A stretch of 64,000 nucleotides of DNA from Paenibacillus lignilyticus. Its GTDB lineage: Bacteria > Bacillota > Bacilli > Paenibacillales > Paenibacillaceae. Shown here piece after piece: positions 53,337-61,496 of this stretch. Below the pieces are notes generated by a model, which was given only the letters and a program-made list of their open reading frames with translations, had not been told where the DNA came from and made no database searches. The stretch covers positions 1 through 64,000 of the forward strand of contig NZ_JAGKSP010000006.1 in the NCBI RefSeq assembly GCF_017942085.1, in the 5' to 3' direction. Position 1 is the first letter of the stretch. Each line of letters starts with the position of its first letter. The translations under genes and the position numbers were made by a program.

Positions 53337-54272
53337 GTGAGAATGATCATCGTGGGAGCAGGGGCTCTCGGACTGTTATATGGAGCAAGGCTGGCGGAAG
53401 CCGGCATGGAAGTAGTCATCTTGACGCGATCGGAAGAGCAAGCGACGCTGCTCCGCAAGGAAGGCATCCGGTTGACTAAGCGGGACGGCGCTCAAAGCCG
53501 GGTGAGTGTACAGGCTTCGACAATCGATTCTTATGTACCCGATGCACTGCGACAAGAGGATTGGATATGGCTCTGCGTGAAGCAAGTGCATCTGAGCGAG
53601 CATCTTCTTCGGCAGCTGGGACGTTTGACTGCCGCAGGCTGCTCAGTGCTGGCACTTCAGAATGGGATTGGGCACCTGGATTTGCTTGGCAAAGTATGCC
53701 CCAAGGAGCAGCTGAATGCCGCCATAACGACAGTAGGTGCCATGCGAATCGACGATCATTCCGTTCACCATACAGGAAGCGGGGCGATTATGTTCGGCAG
53801 TTGGCCGAAAAACGAAGAAAAAGCGAGCAAACCTCAAAAAATGTTGCTAAAAGCGCTCATTGGTGCAGGAATTGAAGGCAAACTGTCGAATGAGATGGAG
53901 AATGTTGTTTATCGGAAATTATTGATCAATGCGGTCATCAATCCGCTTACCGGCATATTCGGGGTAAGGAATGGAGAGCTCTCTGCCGATCCGAGCCGAT
54001 TGCGCTGGATGAAGGCTCTGCATGAAGAGAGTGAGCGCATTCTCATTCATGCCGGAATGACGAAGGACGCGGACAGCTGGGATCAGCTGCTCCATATTTG
54101 CGAAGCGACCGCAGGAAACCAGTCTTCCATGCTCCGAGATGTGCTGGCAGGACGCACGACCGAAATCCATTGGATCAGCGGCGGCATCGTGTCGCTGGCC
54201 AAGAAGATGCAAGTACCTGCTCCGATGAATGAAGCCGTACTGACATTAATTCAAACACTCCAGACGAACTAA
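53337..54272 (+). CDS. panE: 2-dehydropantoate 2-reductase
   Basis: 311 residues from GTG 53337; the ribosome-binding site is weak (TGAGG). NADPH motif MIIVGAGALGLLYGARLAEA, catalytic Lys in YRKLLINAVINPLTGIFG, and the C-terminal helical domain of the PanE/ApbA family. It makes pantoate for CoA synthesis, or acts on a related 2-oxo acid: in this neighbourhood (ylbQ) the true substrate is not certain. Downstream is the DUF3397 gene. Confidence 0.9.
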   Translation: MRMIIVGAGALGLLYGARLAEAGMEVVILTRSEEQATLLRKEGIRLTKRDGAQSRVSVQASTIDSYVPDALRQEDWIWLCVKQVHLSEHLLRQLGRLTAAGCSVLALQNGIGHLDLLGKVCPKEQLNAAITTVGAMRIDDHSVHHTGSGAIMFGSWPKNEEKASKPQKMLLKALIGAGIEGKLSNEMENVVYRKLLINAVINPLTGIFGVRNGELSADPSRLRWMKALHEESERILIHAGMTKDADSWDQLLHICEATAGNQSSMLRDVLAGRTTEIHWISGGIVSLAKKMQVPAPMNEAVLTLIQTLQTN

Positions 54273-54298
54273 TAACCGCAGAGAGGGGCGAACCGAGG

Positions 54299-54694
54299 AT
54301 GCAGTGGATTTGGGAAAGCATCAAGAATGTCTACGCTTTTCTGGCTGTTCTTCCGATAATACCGTTTCTACTCGTTTATTTTGGTTATGGAGCTTTCACA
54401 GGGGATAAGAAAAAAGCATTCAGCACGGCCATGGATGTAACTACGGCACTTCTAATTGGCTGTGTGGCTGTTTTGTTTAATAAAATTTTTCATAGTTCAT
54501 TTGGCATTTACGGTATTTTGCTCATTCTTCTTCTGGGCGGCGGACTGCTGGGCAACGTGCAATACCGGTTGAAGGGCAATATTAATATGCGCCGCATTAT
54601 GCGCGCAATATGGCGACTCGGTTTCTTTCTCATGAGTCTTTGTTACGTGATACTGATGTGTATCGGCATCGGGAAGAGTTTTTTTAACGTGTAA
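54299..54694 (+). CDS. DUF3397 family membrane protein
   Basis: 131 residues, four hydrophobic helices (YAFLAVLPIIPFLLVYFGYG; TTALLIGCVAVLFNKIF; FGIYGILLILLLGGGLLG; LGFFLMSLCYVILMCIGIG). It fits the DUF3397 family, common before bshC or mraZ in Bacillales. Function unknown. A terminator follows. Confidence 0.84.
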   Translation: MQWIWESIKNVYAFLAVLPIIPFLLVYFGYGAFTGDKKKAFSTAMDVTTALLIGCVAVLFNKIFHSSFGIYGILLILLLGGGLLGNVQYRLKGNINMRRIMRAIWRLGFFLMSLCYVILMCIGIGKSFFNV

Positions 54695-54724
54695 TCATCA
54701 TCAATTGTTTCATATAGAAATGAG

Positions 54725-54758
54725 GACCGCTCTCCGTACGAGGAGGGTGGTTTTTTTT
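54725..54758 (+). terminator. Terminator after DUF3397 gene
   Basis: ACCGCTCTCC, loop GTAC, GAGGAGGGTGGT with a run of T. Its T-run merges into the next promoter. Confidence 0.75.
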
Positions 54759-54785
54759 GACGGTACGCGCCCCGTTGTGTACAAT
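54757..54785 (+). promoter_or_regulatory. Sigma-A promoter for bshC
   Basis: TTGACG (54757-54762), exactly 17 bases, TACAAT (54780-54785). It starts inside the T-run of the preceding terminator. Transcription would begin about 60 bp before bshC. Confidence 0.8.
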
Positions 54786-54849
54786 GAATGAGAAAAACCG
54801 TACTTATTCTTAAGGTGTTATTTACGAGGGAGAAAGGTAGAGACTGTCC

Positions 54850-56481
54850 ATGAAAATCGATACGGTTCAGCTGCCTTTCGGACAGCCTGTCACCGAAGCT
54901 TATATACATCGAAGCCACCCCGGATTAGAGGCGCTGTTCGGCAGCCACGCGGCAGAAAATATGCACTGGAAACGCAGAATGAGCTGGCTCTCAGAGAACG
55001 CGGATAAGCGCGCGGATGCTCGTCTTCTTGGCGATACGCTCCAAACGTACAATACGCGATATAACAACAATGCAGCGGTCATGGCGAATATTGACGCGAT
55101 TCGCTCGGGGGCGCCGGTCATTGTGACCGGCCAGCAGGCAGGTCTGTGGACAGGTCCGCTGCTCGTCATCCATAAAGCGGTTACGGCGATTTCGGCTGCG
55201 AAGGAAGCTGCTTCACGGCTTGGTTCATTTGTCGTGCCGGTGTTCTGGATTGCCGGCGAAGACCATGACTTCGATGAAGTCAATCATGTGTATGTGCGGG
55301 GAGAAGCTTCCGCACTGAACCGATTGGCTGTCCAGAGACCAAAGGGTGCTCGCACCGCTGTAAGCAGGACGAATATCGCGCAGGATACCTTCACGGAAGC
55401 GATCCACCTTCTAAGCGCTGCATTGCCTGACACATCGTTTAAGCCGGAGCTCCTTGAGAAACTGGACCACTATGCGAAGCAGTCTCAAACGTTGTCCGAT
55501 TTGTTTGCTTATTTGCTCGGGTGGCTGTTTGGCAGCCAAGGACTTGTACTTCTGGATGCGGATGATGCCGGCATGCGGAAGCTGGAAGCGCCGATGTTCG
55601 GTCAGATGCTGGCGCGTAATGATGAGCTGGAGTCGGCTTACTTCCGCAGTGCAAGTCAGCTTGAGGAGCTTGGGTTCACGCCTTCGGCGGATGTTGCGCA
55701 GGGAAGTGCGAACTTGTTCCTCTTCGACGAGGAAGAGCGGATATTACTATATAAGCATGAAGGTCAGTTCCGCAACCGCAAAGGCTCCAAGTCATGGTCC
55801 ATCGAACAATTGCAAGCATGGGCAGACAACGAGCCGCAGCGATTCAGCAACAATGTCCTGACAAGGCCGATCATGCAAGACTACGTGCTGCCTGTTATGG
55901 CCGCGGTTCTTGGTCCGGGCGAGATTGCTTATTGGTCGCTGACCGGTGAGGCGTTCAAGGTTCTGGGTATGGAAATGCCGATTGTTGTGCCGCGGATGTC
56001 CTTTACGCTTGTCGAAGACAAAACTTCGAAATATATGTCCAAGTATGGATTGTCTTTTGATGAAGTGGCTTATCGATTTAAGGCATGCAGAGAGGCATGG
56101 CTGAAGGAGCGGGATGAAACCGGAATTGAAGCCGGATTCGCCGAAGCTCTTGCAGGCATAGAAGCCTTGTACGAGCCTATTAAGGCTTTAACCGTTTCGG
56201 TTGCGAGTGGCTTGGGGACATTGACGGATCAGAACCTGCTTCGAATCAAGGATCAAATCTCGTACCTCGAGAAACGGACTAGGGACGCCCATGCCAAGAA
56301 GTTCGGAGCCGCGCTTCGGCAATTGGACTGGATTGCATTGTCATTGTGGCCGGATGGCAAGCCCCAGGAACGTGTACTGAATATGACGGAATTCTATAAT
56401 CAATATGGAAGAGCGTGGATCGACAAGCTGCTGGAGATCCCCTATGATCAACAGAGCGGCCATCATTTGATTTCGATTTAA
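54850..56481 (+). CDS. bshC: Bacillithiol biosynthesis cysteine-adding enzyme
   Basis: 543 residues. VIVTGQQAGLWTGPLLVIHK and FVVPVFWIAGEDHDFDEVNH are hallmark blocks of BshC, which joins cysteine to GlcN-malate to finish bacillithiol, the main low-molecular-weight thiol of many Firmicutes. A C-terminal coiled coil (residues about 445-500) mediates dimerisation. In B. subtilis bshC (yllA) sits immediately before mraZ; here ahcY and two further genes come between. Own promoter upstream. Confidence 0.95.
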   Translation: MKIDTVQLPFGQPVTEAYIHRSHPGLEALFGSHAAENMHWKRRMSWLSENADKRADARLLGDTLQTYNTRYNNNAAVMANIDAIRSGAPVIVTGQQAGLWTGPLLVIHKAVTAISAAKEAASRLGSFVVPVFWIAGEDHDFDEVNHVYVRGEASALNRLAVQRPKGARTAVSRTNIAQDTFTEAIHLLSAALPDTSFKPELLEKLDHYAKQSQTLSDLFAYLLGWLFGSQGLVLLDADDAGMRKLEAPMFGQMLARNDELESAYFRSASQLEELGFTPSADVAQGSANLFLFDEEERILLYKHEGQFRNRKGSKSWSIEQLQAWADNEPQRFSNNVLTRPIMQDYVLPVMAAVLGPGEIAYWSLTGEAFKVLGMEMPIVVPRMSFTLVEDKTSKYMSKYGLSFDEVAYRFKACREAWLKERDETGIEAGFAEALAGIEALYEPIKALTVSVASGLGTLTDQNLLRIKDQISYLEKRTRDAHAKKFGAALRQLDWIALSLWPDGKPQERVLNMTEFYNQYGRAWIDKLLEIPYDQQSGHHLISI

Positions 56482-56531
56482 TGCAAGGACAATCAACGCG
56501 AACGTAGAAGAAGGAAGGGTGCTGGAAAACA

Positions 56532-57800
56532 ATGACAGTTAATGCGAAGCAAAACAGTATCGTACGTGATATGGCGCTTGCGCCGGAAGGACATTTGAAA
56601 ATTGATTGGGTTGCAGCTCATATGCCTGTACTTAATCGGATTCGCGAGCAATTCGAGAAAGAGCAGCCGTTTAAAGGCTTGAAGGTTGCCATCTCCCTCC
56701 ACTTGGAAGCCAAAACCGCCTACTTGGCTAAAGTCGTTCAAGCCGGCGGCGCAGAAGTAACGATCACAGGCAGCAACCCGCTGTCCACGCAGGACGATGT
56801 ATGTGCGGCGCTTGTCGAAGACGGCATCACTGTATTTGCCAAATACAATCCGGAGCCTGCTGAGTACAAGTCTTTGCTTGTCAAAGCACTTGAAACGAAG
56901 CCAGACCTTATTATCGACGACGGCGGCGATTTCGTTTCGATCCTTCATGCTGAACGCCCTGACCTCATGGAGAATATTCGCGGAGGCGCAGAAGAAACGA
57001 CGACCGGCATTCTGCGACTGAAAGCGATGGAGAAGGACGGGTCTCTCAACTTCCCAATGGTTGCCGTTAACGATGCCTTCTGCAAATACTTATTCGATAA
57101 CCGTTATGGCACGGGCCAATCCGTGTTCGACGGGATCAACCGCACGACAAACCTTGTAGTAGCCGGAAAAACAGTCGTTGTTGCAGGTTATGGCTGGTGC
57201 GGTAAAGGTGTGGCGATGCGTGCGAAAGGTCTCGGCGCGCAAGTTATCGTAACGGAAATCGATGCGATTCGTGCGGTTGAAGCCTACATGGACGGTTTCA
57301 CTGTGCTTCCGATGATTGAAGCGGCTAAGCTGGGCGACTTCTTCGTTACGGTAACGGGGAACAAAGATGTCATCCGTGGGGAGCACTACGAAGTGATGAA
57401 GAATGGCGCACTTCTGTCCAATGCAGGTCACTTTGACGTTGAAGTGAACAAACCTGAGCTTGAGGCACTTTCCAATGGCAAACGCGTAGTTCGCCGCAAC
57501 ATCGAAGAGTACCAGTTGAAAGATGGCCGCAGCATCTACTTGCTGGCAGAAGGTCGCTTGGTCAACCTGGCGGCAGGCGATGGTCACCCGGCCGAAATTA
57601 TGGATATGACATTCGCGCTGCAAGCGATGTCGCTTAAATATGTGAACGATAATTACAACAGCATCGGCAAGAAAGTCGTCAACGTTCCTTATGAGCTGGA
57701 TGAGCAAGTAGCTCGCTACAAACTTGAAGCGATCGGAACAGGCATCGACAAGCTTTCGGACGAGCAGAAGGCTTATCTGGACAGCTGGCAAGAGCATTAA
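56532..57800 (+). CDS. ahcY: Adenosylhomocysteinase (S-adenosylhomocysteine hydrolase)
   Basis: 422 residues, AAGGAAGGG upstream. Dinucleotide motif VVVAGYGWCGKGVAMRAKG (residues about 213-231), substrate region NDAFCKYLFDNRYGTGQS and C-terminal NLAAGDGHPAEIMDMTF. A shorter bacterial-type enzyme without the insertion of the long form. It splits S-adenosylhomocysteine to homocysteine and adenosine, feeding homocysteine to methionine and cysteine synthesis. B. subtilis instead uses MtnN plus LuxS. Placement after bshC ties it to thiol metabolism (inference). Confidence 0.97.
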   Translation: MTVNAKQNSIVRDMALAPEGHLKIDWVAAHMPVLNRIREQFEKEQPFKGLKVAISLHLEAKTAYLAKVVQAGGAEVTITGSNPLSTQDDVCAALVEDGITVFAKYNPEPAEYKSLLVKALETKPDLIIDDGGDFVSILHAERPDLMENIRGGAEETTTGILRLKAMEKDGSLNFPMVAVNDAFCKYLFDNRYGTGQSVFDGINRTTNLVVAGKTVVVAGYGWCGKGVAMRAKGLGAQVIVTEIDAIRAVEAYMDGFTVLPMIEAAKLGDFFVTVTGNKDVIRGEHYEVMKNGALLSNAGHFDVEVNKPELEALSNGKRVVRRNIEEYQLKDGRSIYLLAEGRLVNLAAGDGHPAEIMDMTFALQAMSLKYVNDNYNSIGKKVVNVPYELDEQVARYKLEAIGTGIDKLSDEQKAYLDSWQEH

Positions 57801-57819
57801 TATATCGCGGTAAAAACAA

Positions 57820-57866
57820 GACGCATGAACGCAGCTCCCTGCTGAGCCGGTTCATGCGTCTTTTTT
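57820..57866 (+). terminator. Terminator after ahcY
   Basis: GACGCATGAAC and GTTCATGCGTC form a perfect 11-bp outer stem around an inner hairpin (CAGCTCCCTGCTG), followed by TTTTTT. Confidence 0.94.
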
Positions 57867-57950
57867 CTCCCACAATATGCAACTTCTACCTTTCAGCCAA
57901 CGTTTGATAGGTAGGTCGACAATATACCATAGTAAAGTGGGGGTTGTATC

Positions 57951-59042
57951 ATGAACATGCTTCATGGCAAAGGCGCAGCAAAAAAGAGAAGCGTCAGATG
58001 GATGATGCTGGTTGGCATTGCAGTCATGGTATGGATGTTGGCAGGTTGTTCCGCGAGTAACAGCGACAAGAATTCTTCGAGCGACGGGTATGCGGGCGGT
58101 GCAACCAGCAACAACGCTGCTGTGAGCTCGGAGGCGGCAGCGCCGCCGATGGCTAACGCGGAATCTGTGGAGACTTCGTCGTCGAATTCGAATACCGCAG
58201 ACACAGCGGCAAGCTCCGAAGAGTCGCCTGCTGCCGGTATGAGCGACACCGGAAGCAACATTCCGGACGGAGAGTCCAGCTTCACTCGAAAAATCATTTA
58301 CAGAGCGAATGTGAACATGGAGGTTGAAGACTACGGCAAAGCCCAAACCTCGCTTCGAAATCTGATTCATTTGTCAGGCGGTTATTTGCTCTCTTTCTCG
58401 GACAAGAAGACAACCTCCGAGTTAGGCGGCACCTACACAATTAAAGTGCCGGCAGCCGGCTTCGATACCTTCATCAGCGAACTGGAGAAAATCAAGCATG
58501 AAGGCTTCGAGAGCAGCGCGCAAGGAACGGATGTGACGGAAGAGTACGTCGATATGGAGGCAAGGCTGAAGGCTCGTCAAGTGGTTGAGGCTCGGTTGAC
58601 TGCGTTCATGGAGAAAGCGACGAAGACTACGGATCTGCTGCAAATCTCAAACCAGCTCGGCGAAGTGCAAACGGAGATTGAGCGGATTAAAGGGCGAATT
58701 CGTTATTTGGACAAAAACGTGGAATACTCCACCATCGACCTGAGGATGTATCAGGTGCTGGAGCCTGTAACTGCGAAAGATGAAGAGGATCCGGGGTTTC
58801 TGACGCGGATTACGGATGCCATGTCAGGCAGCACGAATGTGGTATACGCGTTCATTCAAGGTGTGTTTATCTTCATTGCCGGGGCGTTACCGGTATTGGC
58901 ATTGGCTGCAATCGTAGGTATTCCTTCTTATTTGGCTTACCGAAGCAACCGGCGCAAACGTAATTCGAGTTCGGCAGCCAGCACAAAACAAGTCCCGGCG
59001 CTTGAGGCTGCGGAACCAGCTAAAGAGGATTCAGAAGTATAG
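57951..59042 (+). CDS. DUF4349 domain lipoprotein
   Basis: 363 residues, GGGGGTT upstream. Lipoprotein signal with lipobox MLAGC at about residues 29-33, a long Ser/Asn/Ala linker (residues about 35-110), then the DUF4349 domain (RKIIYRANVNMEVEDYGKAQ, GGYLLSFSDKK, EEYVDMEARLKARQVVEARL) and a C-terminal membrane helix (VFIFIAGALPVLALAAIVGI) with a basic tail. So it is anchored at both ends. The function of DUF4349 is unknown; it resembles SLH-type or pilus-like beta domains only vaguely. Confidence 0.88.
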   Translation: MNMLHGKGAAKKRSVRWMMLVGIAVMVWMLAGCSASNSDKNSSSDGYAGGATSNNAAVSSEAAAPPMANAESVETSSSNSNTADTAASSEESPAAGMSDTGSNIPDGESSFTRKIIYRANVNMEVEDYGKAQTSLRNLIHLSGGYLLSFSDKKTTSELGGTYTIKVPAAGFDTFISELEKIKHEGFESSAQGTDVTEEYVDMEARLKARQVVEARLTAFMEKATKTTDLLQISNQLGEVQTEIERIKGRIRYLDKNVEYSTIDLRMYQVLEPVTAKDEEDPGFLTRITDAMSGSTNVVYAFIQGVFIFIAGALPVLALAAIVGIPSYLAYRSNRRKRNSSSAASTKQVPALEAAEPAKEDSEV

Positions 59043-59061
59043 AAGACCTAAGAAGCCATGC

Positions 59062-59111
59062 AAAGAGCTGCATCACATGTCCCCGGCGGCATGTGGTGTC
59101 AGCTCTTTTTG
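59062..59111 (+). terminator. Terminator after the DUF4349 gene
   Basis: AAAGAGCTG...CAGCTCTTT with an inner CACATG/CATGTG stem, then T. It lies over the 3' end of the convergent small gene. Confidence 0.85.
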
Positions 59112-59360
59112 CCGTGTTTGCGCGCTGCCTGCAGCACGCTGCATCGCAACAGTGATGGCGGTTTTCCTGGCGATCGCAGAGCGTTCCTCCTCAGACGCTT
59201 CCAAGAAGATTGGATTGCGGAATAGAGCGGTCAGTGCTTCCTCGCTGGCAGCTGCTGCTTCTTCTTCACTGCGGAGTAAATAGTGTGTTACTTGATAACA
59301 AAGCAGCTCGACCTTGCGAAGAAGGTTGATTTTATAGGTCAAGGCGGAAGTGCCGGTCAC
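59073..59360 (-). CDS. Small hypothetical protein (possible sigma region 2-like)
   Basis: 95 residues from GTG 59360, with AAGGGGG 7 bases upstream. Helical: LTYKINLLRKVELLCYQVTH, then a SEEEAAAASEEALTALFRNP block and ERSAIARKTAITVAMQ. It superficially resembles region 2 of ECF sigma factors but lacks DNA-binding regions 3 and 4, so this is not an assignment. Convergent to DUF4349 and divergent from mraZ. Its last 39 bases lie over the terminator of the DUF4349 gene. Confidence 0.6.
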   Translation of the reverse strand: MTGTSALTYKINLLRKVELLCYQVTHYLLRSEEEAAAASEEALTALFRNPIFLEASEEERSAIARKTAITVAMQRAAGSAQTRQKELTPHAAGDM

Positions 59361-59473
59361 AGGCAGGCCCCCTTATGTATGATTCATCCAGCATTTCTTT
59401 TCTAGTGTACACGATCCAAAGAACTAAAAAGTTTCAAAACCGTAACAAGGTTAATCCCATAAATTATTTTATT

Positions 59474-59498
59474 AAATCCTGCTAAAGGAGCAGGATTT
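59474..59498 (+). promoter_or_regulatory. Hairpin in the mraZ leader
   Basis: AAATCCTGCT (59474-59483), loop AAAGG, AGCAGGATTT (59489-59498): a perfect 10-bp stem, 84 bp before the mraZ start. The T-run is absent beyond the arm, so attenuator or RNA stabiliser rather than terminator. No obvious promoter could be chosen in this stretch. Confidence 0.6.
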
Positions 59499-59528
59499 CA
59501 ATTGCGGGTGGCGAATAGTTCAACCTTA

Positions 59529-59573
59529 GTGGTAGAAAGTGGGGTTAAGTGGAGGATTTGGGGGAAGGGGTGG
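59529..59573 (+). promoter_or_regulatory. Putative MraZ operator: GTGG repeats with 10-bp period
   Basis: GTGG at 59529, 59539 and 59549, TGGG at 59559-59562 and GTGG at 59570: four repeats phased exactly 10 bp apart and a fifth 11 bp on. MraZ proteins bind direct repeats of this kind (TGGG/GTGG spaced 10 bp) before their own gene. The last repeat lies 9 bp before the mraZ start codon and forms part of its ribosome-binding site. Confidence 0.75.
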
Positions 59574-59582
59574 AGCGGTTCA

Positions 59583-60020
59583 ATGTTTATGGGCGAATAT
59601 CAGCATAGCATTGACGAGAAAGGCCGCATCATCATCCCGGCTAAATTCCGCGAACAGCTTGGCGACCACTTTGTTGTCACACGAGGACTTGATAACTGTT
59701 TGTTTGTTTATCCGCAAAGCGAGTGGAGCTTGCTTGAACAGAAGCTGAAATCGCTGCCCATGATGAAGTCGGATGCACGTGCGTTCTCCCGTTTTTTCTT
59801 CTCGGGAGCAACGGAATGCGAGCTCGACAAACAGGGAAGGGTAAACTTACCGAATACGCTGTGCGAATATGCCAAGCTACACAAGGACTGTATTGTGCTG
59901 GGCGTTTCGAACCGTGTAGAGATCTGGAGCAAACCGATCTGGGAGAGCTATTTCAAGCAATCCGAAGAGACCTTCAACGATATCGCAGAGAAGCTGGTTG
60001 ATTTTGATTTTAATTTTTAA
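59583..60020 (+). CDS. mraZ: Transcriptional regulator MraZ
   Basis: 145 residues from ATG 59583 (GGGGTGGAG upstream); upstream in-frame starts would cross the operator repeats. Two AbrB-like swapped-hairpin repeats: [20 protein letters not shown] and the second [19 protein letters not shown]. MraZ represses the dcw cluster by binding repeats in front of its own gene. First gene of the dcw cluster. Confidence 0.97.
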   Translation: MFMGEYQHSIDEKGRIIIPAKFREQLGDHFVVTRGLDNCLFVYPQSEWSLLEQKLKSLPMMKSDARAFSRFFFSGATECELDKQGRVNLPNTLCEYAKLHKDCIVLGVSNRVEIWSKPIWESYFKQSEETFNDIAEKLVDFDFNF

Positions 60021-60077
60021 CTCGCTTGCCGAATCATTTAGGTGGAGCGAGGGGTTTAGAGCAGGGAGGATTACAGC

Positions 60078-61010
60078 ATGTTTCAACACATCACGGTATT
60101 GAAAGAAGAAGCAGTAGATGGACTTGCCATTAAACCGGACGGCATCTACGTGGATTGTACACTCGGAGGAGCCGGCCACAGCGAGCTTATCGCATCAAGG
60201 CTTGGACCCCAAGGAAGACTTATTGCATTAGATCAGGACGACTGGGCACTCGACAACGCGCGTGTTAGACTGGCTGCCTACATGGACCGCGTCACGCTCG
60301 TAAAAAGCAACTTTCGTTATTTAGCGCATGTGCTGAAGGATTTAGGGATTGCCGGCGTAGACGGCGTATTGTTCGATCTGGGCGTTTCCAGCCCGCAGCT
60401 CGATGAGGGTGAACGCGGCTTTAGCTACAATCACGATGCGCCGCTTGATATGAGAATGGATCAAGACGGCATGCTGACGGCAGATGATATTGTCAATACA
60501 TGGGATGAACGGGAGATCTCCCGCATTATTACGAATTACGGTGAAGAGCGGTTTGCCAGATCAATCGCCCGCAAGATCATCGCAGCCCGAGAGCAGAAGC
60601 GAGTCGAAACGACAGGTGAGCTGGTTGAAATCATCAAATCAGGCATACCTGCTGCTGCAAGGCGGACAGGTCCGCATCCTGCGAAACGTACGTTTCAAGC
60701 GCTGCGCATTGCGGTTAACGATGAGCTTGGTGCGGAAGAGGAAGGTCTTGCACAGACGATAGACGTATTGAATGCCGGAGGCAGAGCTTCAGTCATTACG
60801 TTCCATTCCCTGGAAGACCGTATTTGCAAGCAGCTGTTTGCGAAATTTGTTGAAAAATGCACCTGTCCGACGGACTTTCCGATGTGTGTTTGCGGCGGAG
60901 GCGGCAAGTTGAAGCTTGTGAATCGCAAGCCGATTCTGCCAAGCGAAGAGGAACTGGAGCAGAACCCGAGATCACGGTCCGCGAAACTTCGCGTTGCCGA
61001 GAAATTGTAA
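60078..61010 (+). CDS. rsmH: 16S rRNA (cytosine(1402)-N4)-methyltransferase RsmH
   Basis: 310 residues, GGGAGGA upstream. SAM motif [19 protein letters not shown] near residue 25; [19 protein letters not shown] near residue 100; [14 protein letters not shown] and [17 protein letters not shown] are RsmH signatures. It modifies C1402 of 16S rRNA with RsmI. Also called MraW. Cys-rich C-terminal segment ([16 protein letters not shown]). Confidence 0.97.
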   Translation: MFQHITVLKEEAVDGLAIKPDGIYVDCTLGGAGHSELIASRLGPQGRLIALDQDDWALDNARVRLAAYMDRVTLVKSNFRYLAHVLKDLGIAGVDGVLFDLGVSSPQLDEGERGFSYNHDAPLDMRMDQDGMLTADDIVNTWDEREISRIITNYGEERFARSIARKIIAAREQKRVETTGELVEIIKSGIPAAARRTGPHPAKRTFQALRIAVNDELGAEEEGLAQTIDVLNAGGRASVITFHSLEDRICKQLFAKFVEKCTCPTDFPMCVCGGGGKLKLVNRKPILPSEEELEQNPRSRSAKLRVAEKL

Positions 61011-61078
61011 ATGGCATAGAAGACTACACACCATAGATGAAGATGGAATAGTAACAGAGAAGGGGAGAGGGAACCTCA

Positions 61079-61486
61079 ATGGCATATGTGAATGGGAATC
61101 TGGCGCTGCAGCCAAAACGAAAGCCGGAGCAGCGGCCGCAGTTCCGCGAGACCAAAAAAGTTGTCATCAAACGGAAGTCGCTGCCGGTGCAGGAGAAACT
61201 GCTGTACATGTTTACGATTCTCGTTTGCGTGATTGTAGCTGGCGTCGTCATTTTCCGCTATGCTCAAATCTATCAGATGGAGCTTCAAATCAAGCAATTG
61301 ACGAAGCAGCATGAGCAACTGACCGAGCAAGTAGCCTTTTTGACATCTGAATTTGAGAAGGCGAGAGACCCGAAGAATATTAGGGATCTTGCTGAGAAGT
61401 ATGGATACACCTATCCGGAAGACGACTCCTCCCTAATAAAAGTAAATGCGGCTACTGAAACGCCTGTCGCGAGCAGCAAGGAATAG
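61079..61486 (+). CDS. ftsL: Cell division protein FtsL
   Basis: 135 residues, GGGGAGAGGG upstream. A basic N-terminal cytosolic part (residues 1-40, rich in Lys/Arg/Pro), one membrane helix LLYMFTILVCVIVAGVVIF, and an extracytosolic leucine-zipper-like coiled coil (MELQIKQLTKQHEQLTEQVA). It is a bitopic divisome protein that pairs with DivIC and helps activate the septal penicillin-binding protein. The position between rsmH and pbpB supports the name. Confidence 0.92.
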   Translation: MAYVNGNLALQPKRKPEQRPQFRETKKVVIKRKSLPVQEKLLYMFTILVCVIVAGVVIFRYAQIYQMELQIKQLTKQHEQLTEQVAFLTSEFEKARDPKNIRDLAEKYGYTYPEDDSSLIKVNAATETPVASSKE

Positions 61487-61496
61487 GTGAACGGCT

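Noticed and set aside
57090..57797. 235-codon frame antisense to ahcY
   Set aside because: Same codon-bias effect as for typA; ahcY motifs are clear.
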